Positions 17,629-24,375 of a stretch of 25,996 bases of DNA are shown here, piece by piece. This DNA comes from CAYTLW01 sp964438735. Lineage in GTDB: Bacteria > Myxococcota_A > UBA9042. The notes beneath the pieces are model-generated. The model had not been told where the DNA came from. It made no database searches and saw only the letters and a program-made list of their open reading frames with translations. A program made the position numbers and the translations under genes. The stretch covers positions 1 to 25,996 of the forward strand of contig CAYTLW010000111.1 in the NCBI GenBank assembly GCA_964438735.1, read 5' to 3'. The stretch's first letter is position 1; every line of letters begins with the position of its first letter.

Positions 17629-18501
17629 ATGACAATCGGAGACCGGCCCCTGCGACGCGTCGTTGCCCCATTCCCCGAAGTGGAGGTGGTGGCGCCGTGG
17701 CTGTTGCGCATGCCATTGCGCACGCCGACCCTGCCGCCGGCGACGACCACCAATCACTACGTGCTCGGCGATGAAGAGCTGCTGCTGATCGATCCAGCGA
17801 CGCCCCATCGCACCGCCCAGACACGACTCGTGGCCCTGTTGGAGGCGATGATCGCCACCGGCAGCCGGCTGGTCGGCCTGTTCCTGACCCACCACCACAA
17901 CGATCATATCGGCGCCGTCACAGCGTTGGCCGATCGCTTCGAAGTGCCGGTGCTGGCCCACGCCGAGACCGCGCGCCTGCTCCGTGGCCAGATCGCGGTT
18001 GACCGCCTCGTCGAAGACGAAGACGACGTGCTCACCTGCCGCGACGGGCGGACCTGGCGGGCATTGTTTACACCCGGTCATGCGCCCGGACACCTGGTCC
18101 TGTATGACATGGGTAGCGGCATGATCGCCGGCGATATGGTGGCCGGCGAAGGCACCATCGTGGTCGATCCGGACGAGGGTTCCATGGCCGACTACCTGGC
18201 GAGCCTGGCGCGGATGCGCGCGCTCGATCCGGCCTGGCTGGCGCCCGCCCACGGCCAGGTGATCCACGACGCCGACGCCCTGCTGGCCCACTACATCGCC
18301 CATCGTCAGCAGCGCGAGCAGCGGGTCATGCACGCCTTGACGGCCGACTGGCAGGCGGACGACGCCCTGCTTCCTTCGGCGTACGGGGACGTCGCTCGCC
18401 TGCTCTGGCCCTTCGCCTTGCGATCGCTGCGGGCCCACCTGATTCACCTGGCGGAGCAGGGCCTGGCTCAGCGGCAGGGCGATCGCTGGCGGCTGATGTG
18501 A
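17629..18501 (+). CDS. MBL-fold metallo-hydrolase (LACTB2-like)
   Basis: Predicted 290-aa soluble metallo-hydrolase. Metal ligands are visible in order: T-H-H-H-N-D-H at 87-93, G-H-A-P-G-H at 150-155, A-G-D-M at 167-170 and P-A-H-G at 206-209. These are the binuclear zinc residues of the metallo-beta-lactamase fold. The C-terminal 80 residues (R-Q-Q-R-E-Q-R-V-M-H-A-L ... L-R-A-H-L-I-H-L-A-E-Q-G-L-A) resemble the winged-helix tail of the LACTB2 group, whose known members are RNA endonucleases or thioester/lactone hydrolases. Substrate cannot be read from sequence. AGGAG lies about 9 nt before ATG 17629. It is divergent from rpmB and convergent with the membrane protein downstream (16-base gap). 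Confidence 0.9.
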   Translation: MTIGDRPLRRVVAPFPEVEVVAPWLLRMPLRTPTLPPATTTNHYVLGDEELLLIDPATPHRTAQTRLVALLEAMIATGSRLVGLFLTHHHNDHIGAVTALADRFEVPVLAHAETARLLRGQIAVDRLVEDEDDVLTCRDGRTWRALFTPGHAPGHLVLYDMGSGMIAGDMVAGEGTIVVDPDEGSMADYLASLARMRALDPAWLAPAHGQVIHDADALLAHYIAHRQQREQRVMHALTADWQADDALLPSAYGDVARLLWPFALRSLRAHLIHLAEQGLAQRQGDRWRLM

Positions 18502-18517
18502 GCGCGGAAGGGCGGGA

Positions 18518-20125
18518 TCACAGTTCGCGATAGCGCAACAGCCATCGATAGGCCGGCCGATCGCGCGGTGGGATCAGCAACAGCTGGGTGCCCTTGAAGC
18601 GGGCCGCCTGCACGTCCCGACCCGGGTTCGGAATGGGCGCCACCATGGCCGCCGACCAGAGCAGTCCGACCACCAGGGTGGCCACCACAACGCGCGATCG
18701 CCAGCGGCCGGGCAGCCTCGCCAACTCGTCCTGCCGCGCGGAGTAACGCGCACTCAGCCACCACGGCAGGACCAACACGGCGACAAAGACCAACGCCGAC
18801 ACGCCATGGCCGAGACCGAGCGCGTTGCCCAGACTGTGAGAGTGGCCACCAAAGAAGAACAGCAGCGGCAGACTCAATTCGAGTACCGGAAAGTCCAGCT
18901 GGTGAAAGTGGTAGGGAAACGTCATCACCGGCAAGGCTGCGAAGACCACGCCGATGATGATCGACGCCACCACGGCGCCCTGGGCTACGTCCTGCTGCCA
19001 GCCACTGCGGCAGCGGGCGACAATGACCCGAACGCCGTCGACGAAACCCGCCGCAAGCAGGCCCACGATGGGCATCAGGTGGCGGGGGCCGACCGAGTCG
19101 CCGGCCCGCCAGTCGACGAAGCCGGCCACCAACATGCTGTAGGCGATGATGATGCCGAGCAGCCAGGCGGCATCCCGGCGCAGCGCCCCTTCGCCCCGCC
19201 AGGCGACCACGCCCAGGCCGAGCAGGGCCACCACCAGCCACGGCGCGTGGTAGAGCAGCCCGCGGGCCGGACTCAGCCAGATGCCGAAGAGCGCCTCAAG
19301 ACTCGGCGGTCGGAAGCCGAAGAACCCGCTGTCGATGATCGCCGCCAGCTCCGCGTTGCCCTTGTACTGGTACGTGAAGCGCAGCGGATGGCCCAGTGAC
19401 CAGTGGTTGTAGGCGAACTGCGCCAGCGCCCAGATCGCCACGCCGCCGATGAACGGCATGGCGTGCTTCAGCCGCCCCGCAAGGGTCGATTGCGGGCTGC
19501 GCGCCAGCACGAAGAGGCAGAGCAGGGCGGCCAGGATGAACACCGGCGTATCGACGAAGCCGGCCAACCCAGCGAGCAGCCCGGCGCCGAAGCGAAGTCG
19601 GACCCCTCTGGCTGCCCGGTCGCCGTCGGGTCGCAGCCAGAAGGTCGCCATCATCACCAGCGCGGCGGCCAGGCCGTGGCCGAAGAGCAACGTGGCGTAG
19701 ACGAATAACGGGCTGGCCAGACCCGCGGCCAGCATCGCCACGCCGGCCTCCCGTTCACTGGCCCCGCCCAGCCGCAACCATCGTCCCAGCGCAGCGATGC
19801 CCAGCAACAGCGGCACCACCAGCAACAGCAGACAGCAGACATAGCCCACCAGCCAGAGCTCGTCGTGCCGAACCTCCGGGTGGAGCCAGACCATGGCGGC
19901 GTAGATGGGGATCGCCAAAAAAGACAGGCCGGGCGCCTTGTCCATGTAGATGTGGCCTTCATATTCGCTGCGATCCACCGGCACCGAACGGTGAAGATCG
20001 GTGATCGCGTCCAACTCGGGCCGGCCAGTCTCCGCGACCGCCTGGGCAAAATAGAGTCGAATCGACTCGTTGGCCGTGTGCATGTGCGGCCAGAAATGCA
20101 CATACCAGGCCATGCTCAGCGCCAT
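18518..20125 (-). CDS. Polytopic membrane protein, probable GT-C glycosyltransferase
   Basis: Predicted 535-aa inner-membrane protein with roughly 12 hydrophobic segments. The first large loop carries T-A-N-E-S-I-R-L-Y and H-I-Y-M-D-K-A-P-G-L-S-F-L-A-I-P-I-Y. This pattern occurs in dolichyl- or polyprenyl-phosphate-dependent GT-C (GT39/ArnT-like) enzymes, which transfer sugars from lipid carriers at the periplasmic face. The acceptor is unknown. The N-terminus is uncertain: ATG 20125 lies inside the first hydrophobic segment. The frame is open for about 48 codons upstream to a TGA, but contains no ATG, GTG or TTG. The upstream codons encode I-A-R-R-L-T-A-L-T-L-A-A, which would complete a normal signal anchor, so a CTG start (20164 or 20149) is possible. 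It is divergent from the GYF-domain gene. Confidence 0.78.
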   Translation of the reverse strand: MALSMAWYVHFWPHMHTANESIRLYFAQAVAETGRPELDAITDLHRSVPVDRSEYEGHIYMDKAPGLSFLAIPIYAAMVWLHPEVRHDELWLVGYVCCLLLLVVPLLLGIAALGRWLRLGGASEREAGVAMLAAGLASPLFVYATLLFGHGLAAALVMMATFWLRPDGDRAARGVRLRFGAGLLAGLAGFVDTPVFILAALLCLFVLARSPQSTLAGRLKHAMPFIGGVAIWALAQFAYNHWSLGHPLRFTYQYKGNAELAAIIDSGFFGFRPPSLEALFGIWLSPARGLLYHAPWLVVALLGLGVVAWRGEGALRRDAAWLLGIIIAYSMLVAGFVDWRAGDSVGPRHLMPIVGLLAAGFVDGVRVIVARCRSGWQQDVAQGAVVASIIIGVVFAALPVMTFPYHFHQLDFPVLELSLPLLFFFGGHSHSLGNALGLGHGVSALVFVAVLVLPWWLSARYSARQDELARLPGRWRSRVVVATLVVGLLWSAAMVAPIPNPGRDVQAARFKGTQLLLIPPRDRPAYRWLLRYREL

Positions 20126-20458
20126 TGCGGCGAGCGTCAGCGCAGTCAGTCGGCGTGCGATCAGTGGCGGCCCCCGGGGCGCGCTGCCGGCCGCAGCGCC
20201 CGTCGAGGGTCCGCAGCGAGGGCGCTCCTTGTCAAACCGCGGGCACCTCGGCGGCGCTTTTTGCTTGTCTCACCGGTTGCACCCCCTGTGTGTCTCGACT
20301 ATTCTGCCGTGCATTCGCGGTCAGTGGTGTTCGGCGGGGCCGACAACTGGGTGCGGGAATGCAGCACGCGACGGCACGCTGGACGCACAGGCAGCCGGGG
20401 ACAGACGGTCGCACGAGACGAGGGGTGAATCGAGACACCCCAAAGGATTGGAGCAGCG
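20126..20458. other. Divergent intergenic region (333 bases)
   Basis: No convincing gene. On the minus strand it may contain the missing N-terminus of the membrane protein (to about 20164). On the plus strand it holds the candidate promoter at 20277-20305 and about 150 bases of leader before the GYF-domain gene. No strong hairpin or riboswitch motif was recognised in the leader. Confidence 0.6.
20277..20305 (+). promoter_or_regulatory. Candidate sigma-70-type promoter of GYF-domain/AKR genes
   Basis: TTGCAC (20277-20282), 17-base spacer, TATTCT (20300-20305). Four of six -10 bases match the consensus. It lies about 150 bases before the coding start, leaving a long leader. Confidence 0.45.
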
Positions 20459-20908
20459 ATGACCTTCTACATTCAGCGCGATGGCCAGCCCAAGCAGTAC
20501 ACCATCGAAGCGCTCAGCGACATGGTGAAGAACGGGCAGCTGCGCGCAGACGAATATGTCTTTGACGGCCGCACCCAGAAGTGGGTGGGTGCTACCCAGG
20601 TCGAAGAGCTCGCCGACGCGTGGCGCGATGCCAACGCCGGTGGTGCCAAGCCCGCGGCGCCGACCCCCTCCATGGCGGCGGCTCCCAAGGGTGGTGCCAA
20701 GAAGCGCAGCAGCAAGAAGTTCAGCGAGACTTCCTGGTTCATGTCCGCGGTCACCTATGAAGAAGGCGGCCTGACTCCGAGCGAGATGCCGGAGATGGAT
20801 GTTGGCGACAAGTTCGAGAACCTCCCGCCCGTCCCCGACGAGCTGCGTCAGAAGTTCTCGCTGTCGGTCGCTGGCCTGGAAGAGAAGGACAAGGGCAAGA
20901 AGAAGTAG
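20459..20908 (+). CDS. GYF_2-domain small protein
   Basis: Predicted 149-aa cytosolic protein. Residues 1-52 (F-Y-I-Q-R-D-G-Q-P-K-Q-Y-T-I-E-A-L-S-D-M-V-K-N-G-Q-L-R-A-D-E-Y-V-F ... W-V-G-A) match the bacterial GYF_2 fold, usually a protein-interaction module. A Pro/Ala/Lys-rich linker (about 62-88) follows, then a segment with W-F-M-S-A-V-T-Y-E-E-G-G-L-T-P-S-E-M-P that is acidic overall. The protein ends in a Lys-rich tail (K-D-K-G-K-K-K). No signal peptide or membrane helix. GGAG five bases before the ATG supports the start. The aldo/keto reductase follows 30 bases downstream, so the two are probably co-transcribed. Function unknown; a binding or adaptor role is inferred from the domain. Confidence 0.83.
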   Translation: MTFYIQRDGQPKQYTIEALSDMVKNGQLRADEYVFDGRTQKWVGATQVEELADAWRDANAGGAKPAAPTPSMAAAPKGGAKKRSSKKFSETSWFMSAVTYEEGGLTPSEMPEMDVGDKFENLPPVPDELRQKFSLSVAGLEEKDKGKKK

Positions 20909-20938
20909 CCCACGTCCTCTTCCCTCCCCAACTCAACG

Positions 20939-21895
20939 ATGCAGAAACGGCGCCTGCCCGGCACCGACCTGGAGTTGTCCGCGCTCGGCATGGGCTGTTG
21001 GGCGATCGGCGGCCTCTGGTGGGGCGATGATGTGCGCGACGACGACTCGCGCGCGGCCATCGGCGCCGCCCTGGACGCCGGCATCAACTGGTTCGATACC
21101 GCGCCTCTGTACGGTCATGGACACGCCGACAAGGTGCTCATGCAGGCGCTCGGTGCGCGTCGCCACGAGGTGGTGATCGCCACCAAGGTCGGCGTGCGCT
21201 TTGGCAGCGACGGTGATCACGCCCACAGCGACCTGAGCGCCGCCTGGATCGCGGCCGACATCGACGCCAGCCTCAAACGCCTGGGCCTGGAGACCATCGA
21301 TCTGCTGCAGGTGCACTGGCCCTGTCAGGCGGGCACGCCCCTGGCCGAGACCATGGAGGCGCTGCAGCGCGCCGTGACCGCCGGCAAGGTGCGCCATGTG
21401 GGCCTGTGCAACTACAACGCCGCCGGGCTGGCCGAGGCGAGCCGTCACGGCAGCGTGGCCAGCCTGCAGACGCCCTACTCCATGCTGCGACGGGAGTTCG
21501 AGGGTGAGGTCCGCGGCGCGGCCCAGGGTGGCGCCCGCGAAGACGGTCGGGCCATCGGCGTGCTGGCCTACGAACCGCTCTGTCGCGGCCTGCTCACCGG
21601 CCGCTTCCGCGCCGATCATCGCTTCCCGGACAGCGATCAGCGGGCGCGCGACGATCGCTTCCAGGGCCGACGATTCATGAGCAACCTGGCCATCGCAAGC
21701 CGCCTCAAGCTGCTGGCCCGCCGCCACGACCTGCCCGCCTCCGCCCTGGCCATCGCCTGGGTCTGCCGCCAGCCGGCGATCACCGCCGCCATCGCCGGCG
21801 CCAAGCGGCCCGAACAGGTGCTGCAGAACGCCCGCGCCGCCGAGGTCCTCGACCAGGACGAGCTGCTCGCGCGGATCAACCGGTTGGTGCCGTAA
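20939..21895 (+). CDS. Aldo/keto reductase
   Basis: Predicted 318-aa NADPH-dependent oxidoreductase with a TIM-barrel fold. The catalytic tetrad is visible: D53 and Y58 (F-D-T-A-P-L-Y-G), K83 (A-T-K-V-G) and H126 (L-L-Q-V-H-W-P). Cofactor-binding features include V-G-L-C-N-Y-N and the C-terminal I-A-G-A-K-R-P-E-Q-V. The pattern resembles the general-stress or L-glyceraldehyde-3-phosphate reductase branch (YhdN-like). Substrate is unknown. It is probably second in a two-gene unit with the GYF-domain gene. The hairpin at 21931-21960 lies 35 bases past its stop. Confidence 0.93.
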   Translation: MQKRRLPGTDLELSALGMGCWAIGGLWWGDDVRDDDSRAAIGAALDAGINWFDTAPLYGHGHADKVLMQALGARRHEVVIATKVGVRFGSDGDHAHSDLSAAWIAADIDASLKRLGLETIDLLQVHWPCQAGTPLAETMEALQRAVTAGKVRHVGLCNYNAAGLAEASRHGSVASLQTPYSMLRREFEGEVRGAAQGGAREDGRAIGVLAYEPLCRGLLTGRFRADHRFPDSDQRARDDRFQGRRFMSNLAIASRLKLLARRHDLPASALAIAWVCRQPAITAAIAGAKRPEQVLQNARAAEVLDQDELLARINRLVP

Positions 21896-21930
21896 AAGCG
21901 CTATAATTATATCGGATTGACAGTCTCTCT

Positions 21931-21960
21931 CCGCAAAAGTGATCTAGATCCCTTTTGCGG
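21931..21960. terminator. Bidirectional hairpin between convergent genes
   Basis: Arms CCGCAAAAG (21931-21939) and CTTTTGCGG (21952-21960) pair perfectly. Inside, the palindrome GATCTAGATC (21941-21950) extends the helix across a single mismatch. It lies between the aldo/keto reductase and prfB stops. The A4/T4 runs inside the arms stand in for a U-tract in either direction, so it probably terminates both transcripts. Confidence 0.7.
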
Positions 21961-22007
21961 GTCCACACGTCAAAGAGGATCTGGGTCCTCAATCCGCCAG
22001 CGGGCGT

Positions 22008-23118
22008 CTACGCGCCGCCCGCACGAGCCAGCAACCAGGCCTTGATAAAGCCGTCCAGATCGCCGTCCAGCACCGCGTCCGCGTTGCCCACCTCGTGGTT
22101 GGTCCGGTGGTCCTTGACCATGCGATAGGGCGCCAGCACATAGCTGCGGATCTGGCTGCCGAAGTCGATGCCCATCTTGTTGGCCTCGACCTCGCTGCGC
22201 TCTTCTTCACGCTTGCGCCGCTCCAGGTCCGCCAGGCGCGCGGCCATCACCTTCATGGCCTTTTCACGATTCTTGTGCTGCGAGCGCTCGGCCTGGCAGC
22301 TGACCACGATGCCGGTGGGCAGGTGGGTCATGCGCACGGCGGAATCTGTGCGATTGACGTGCTGACCGCCGGCGCCGCTGGCCCGGAAGGTGTCGATGCG
22401 CAGGTCGCTGTCGGCGATCTCGATCTTGATCGTGTCATCGACCTCGGGCACCACAAAAACCGAGCTGAACGACGTGTGCCGCCGATGCGCGGCATCGAAT
22501 GGGCTGATGCGCACGAGCCGATGCACGCCATTCTCCGCCTTGAGGTAGCCGTAGGCCCAGGGGCCCGCGATGCCGATAGTGGCGCTCTTGATGCCCGCCT
22601 CATCGGCCTCGATGACGTCGACCATGCTGACCTTGAAGCCGCTGGCCTCGCCCCAGCGCGAATACATGCGCAGCAACATCCCCGCCCAGTCGCAGCTCTC
22701 GACGCCACCCGCGCCCGCGTTGACCTGCAGGATCGCCGAGTTGCGGTCCTGGTCGCCGGTCATCATGCGAGCGAATTCGGCCTTGTCCAGGCGCTCTTCT
22801 ACGGTCGTGATCTGGCTGTTCAACTCGGGCAGCAGCTCCTGCTCGCCCTCCATCTCGACCAGCTCCAGCATCTCGAGCACTTCGCTCGATTCGGCGTCCA
22901 TGCTGGCGATCAGGTCGACCGTTTCGGCCAATGAGGTGCGCTCCCGCATCAAGACCTGAGCCCGTGCGGGGTCATTCCAGAAGTCTGGTTCGGCGCCCAT
23001 TCGTTCCAATTCGACGATGCGGGCCTGTTTATCTTCGACGTCAAAGATGCCCGCGCAGGGCATCGATACGCTCGCGAGCGGCCGTGGCGCGGGTCCTGAT
23101 CTCACCGATGGAGCACAT
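22008..23118 (-). CDS. prfB: Peptide chain release factor 2, with programmed +1 frameshift
   Basis: RF2 releases nascent protein at UGA and UAA. The first 25 codons run from ATG 23118 (AGGA-type ribosome site upstream) to an in-frame TGA (23043-23041). Reading then continues in the +1 frame from GAC at 23042 to the stop at 22008, giving a 369-aa protein. In that fused numbering the stop-codon recognition motif S-P-F falls at 205-207 and the catalytic G-G-Q at 250-252, the same positions as in E. coli RF2, which confirms the join. Residue 246 is Ala, as in most bacteria. A-rich charged helices at about 26-115 form domain 1. The frame of the second part is open upstream to 23393, but that extension lacks family similarity. 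The gene lies 94 bases downstream of the MlaE-type permease gene. Confidence 0.96.
23040..23055 (-). promoter_or_regulatory. prfB programmed frameshift site
   Basis: Minus-strand CTT TGA C (23046-23040) is the canonical RF2 autoregulatory slip site. The ribosome pauses at UGA when RF2 is scarce and slips +1 on CUU. CGCGGG (23050-23055) lies three bases before CTT, where E. coli has the stimulatory Shine-Dalgarno-like AGGGGG. Here that element is weaker. Confidence 0.95.
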
Positions 23119-23212
23119 GGGGTCTTCCTGGGCACCGAGCGCGGCGCCGGGTAGCGGTCATGTTCCGCAGAAGGGCTGTCTGTATCACGAATGCCGGTGA
23201 CCGGCCAGACGC

Positions 23213-24034
23213 TCAACGCATCCAGAAGGTGGTGATGATGTAGTCCACAACGAGGACTGTCACCGAGCTGGTGACCACGGTGCTGGTGGTGGCCTTGCCG
23301 ACCCCCCGACTGCCGCCGGTGGCGAAGTAGCCCTTGTAGCAGGCGATGGCACCGACCACGCCGCCAAATGCCGTGCCCTTGACGATCGAGCACCAGATGT
23401 CAGAAGGGGTCACCCAGGCGTAGATGCGCGAGAAGAACATCGCCTTGTCGATGTCCAACATGCCCGTGCAGACCACGTACGAGCCCAGCAGGCCCACCGC
23501 GTTGAAGCCGATGGTCAACATGGGCATCAGCAGCAGGCAGGCGAGCACACGCGGCGAGACCAGGTAGTGCAGCGGGTCGACCGCCATGGTCTCCAGCGCG
23601 TCGATCTGTTCGGTCACCCGCATGGTGCCCAGCTCGGTGGTGATGGACGAGCCCACCCGGCCGGCCACCATCAGCGCCGTCAACGAAGGCGCCAGCTCGC
23701 GCACCAGGGCCAGGGTCACGCTGCCGCCGATCAGGCTCTTGGCGTTGAAGATCTCGAAAGCCACCGCGGTCTGGATGGCAAACACAGCCCCGGTGAAGAT
23801 GCCGGTCACCAACACGATGGGCAGCGAGCCCACGCCCACGAACTCGAAGATCGAGATCATGTTGCCCAGGCGATAAGGAGGTTGCAGCACCCGAGCCAGG
23901 GCGCCCGCAAAGAAGAGGATCACATCCCCCACCACCTCGAACCAGGCCAGCGCCCGCTGAATCGCCAATCGGACGCCACGCACAGCCACGTTGTACTGCA
24001 CCGTGTTCTGCATCCGACCCACACCCAACGCCAT
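23213..24034 (-). CDS. mlaE: MlaE-family ABC transporter permease
   Basis: Predicted 273-aa inner-membrane permease of the Mla/Mce-type lipid transporter, which in Gram-negatives moves phospholipids between membranes. The diagnostic block is at about 112-150: R-E-L-A-P-S-L-T-A-L-M-V-A-G-R-V-G-S-S, then T-E-L-G-T-M, then T-E-Q-I-D-A-L-E-T-M. About five hydrophobic helices follow the family layout, with an N-terminal amphipathic segment. ATG at 24034 has AAGGGG about 8 nt upstream; ATG 24013 is an alternative. No ATPase (MlaF) or MCE-domain (MlaD) gene adjoins. prfB lies downstream and a hairpin-rich gap upstream, so the partners must be elsewhere. The symbol is by family, not by proven orthology. 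Confidence 0.92.
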   Translation of the reverse strand: MALGVGRMQNTVQYNVAVRGVRLAIQRALAWFEVVGDVILFFAGALARVLQPPYRLGNMISIFEFVGVGSLPIVLVTGIFTGAVFAIQTAVAFEIFNAKSLIGGSVTLALVRELAPSLTALMVAGRVGSSITTELGTMRVTEQIDALETMAVDPLHYLVSPRVLACLLLMPMLTIGFNAVGLLGSYVVCTGMLDIDKAMFFSRIYAWVTPSDIWCSIVKGTAFGGVVGAIACYKGYFATGGSRGVGKATTSTVVTSSVTVLVVDYIITTFWMR

Positions 24035-24163
24035 GCAAACGCCCCTTTCTGCCCCAAAACGGGCCTGCGCCCACCCTAGCTTGAACACGGTGGTCCGCGA
24101 GTTTTTTGGACAATCGCCAACTTCTATCGCCGAGCCGCCAAACCACTGCTAGATTCCGCTGCA

Positions 24164-24190
24164 CGGTGACCGGACGGGGTCCGGACACCG
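24164..24190. repeat. Inverted repeat
   Basis: Arms CGGTG-A-CCGGAC (24164-24175) and GTCCGG-A-CACCG (24179-24190) form an 11-pair helix with one A-A mismatch and a three-base loop. No T-run follows on either strand, so it is a structured or protein-binding element of unknown role upstream of mlaE. Confidence 0.65.
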
Positions 24191-24230
24191 CCAGATGGCG
24201 AGGGGAAAGGTCGGGTGTCCCTCGTCTGCG

Positions 24231-24277
24231 CCGGCTCCGTACCTCCTTGTAGGTTGTGCGGAGCCGGTGTTCTTTTT
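24231..24277 (+). terminator. Plus-strand intrinsic terminator without an upstream plus-strand gene
   Basis: Arms CCGGCTCCG (24231-24239) and CGGAGCCGG (24259-24267) pair perfectly. An inner ACCT/AGGT pair is available, and TGTTCTTTTT follows. This is a classic factor-independent terminator reading on the plus strand, yet no plus-strand gene precedes it in this region. Confidence 0.7.
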
Positions 24278-24280
24278 GGC

Positions 24281-24309
24281 TGCGCCCACGCGCTTCGCTT
24301 GCGGGCGCA
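24281..24309. terminator. GC-rich hairpin flanked by T-runs on both strands
   Basis: Arms around TGCGCCC and GGGCGCA enclose a further CGC/GCG pairing. On the minus strand the helix follows TTTT and precedes an A-run. It sits between the two terminators and may add to insulation. Confidence 0.45.
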
Positions 24310-24349
24310 AAAGCACCGCGGGGCCGGCGCCTCTCGACGCCGACCCCGC
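24309..24349 (-). terminator. Intrinsic terminator of the Kazal-like lipoprotein gene
   Basis: Reading on the minus strand, arms at 24349-24338 and 24329-24318 form a 12-pair GC helix with one G-U wobble and an 8-base loop, followed by GGTGCTTTT. It starts about 27 bases past the stop codon of the lipoprotein gene. Confidence 0.8.
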
Positions 24350-24375
24350 AGAAGTCTTCGAATCTACGTCAGAAC

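Larger units (their letters stand above)
24035..24375. other. Hairpin-rich intergenic region (341 bases)
   Basis: No gene recognised. It contains four inverted repeats: 24164-24190, 24231-24267, 24281-24309 and 24318-24349. The outermost one is the terminator of the Kazal-like gene. The stretch 24035-24160 should hold the minus-strand promoter of mlaE; I could not pick a convincing box pair. Confidence 0.6.

Noticed and set aside
16029..17753. 574-codon minus-strand frame across the SDR gene and rpmB
   Set aside because: Composed of His/Gln/Ala-rich antisense sequence and overlaps two well-supported genes in other frames.
22008..23393. RF2 as a single 461-codon frame starting at 23393
   Set aside because: The N-terminal 117 codons lack RF2 similarity and overlap the mlaE end; the frameshift model gives exact family length and motif positions.
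24100..24270. Possible SRP RNA, 6S RNA or TPP-type riboswitch in the hairpin-rich gap
   Set aside because: The conserved SRP GGAAGGAAGCAGCC-type loop and TPP core motifs were looked for by eye and not found.
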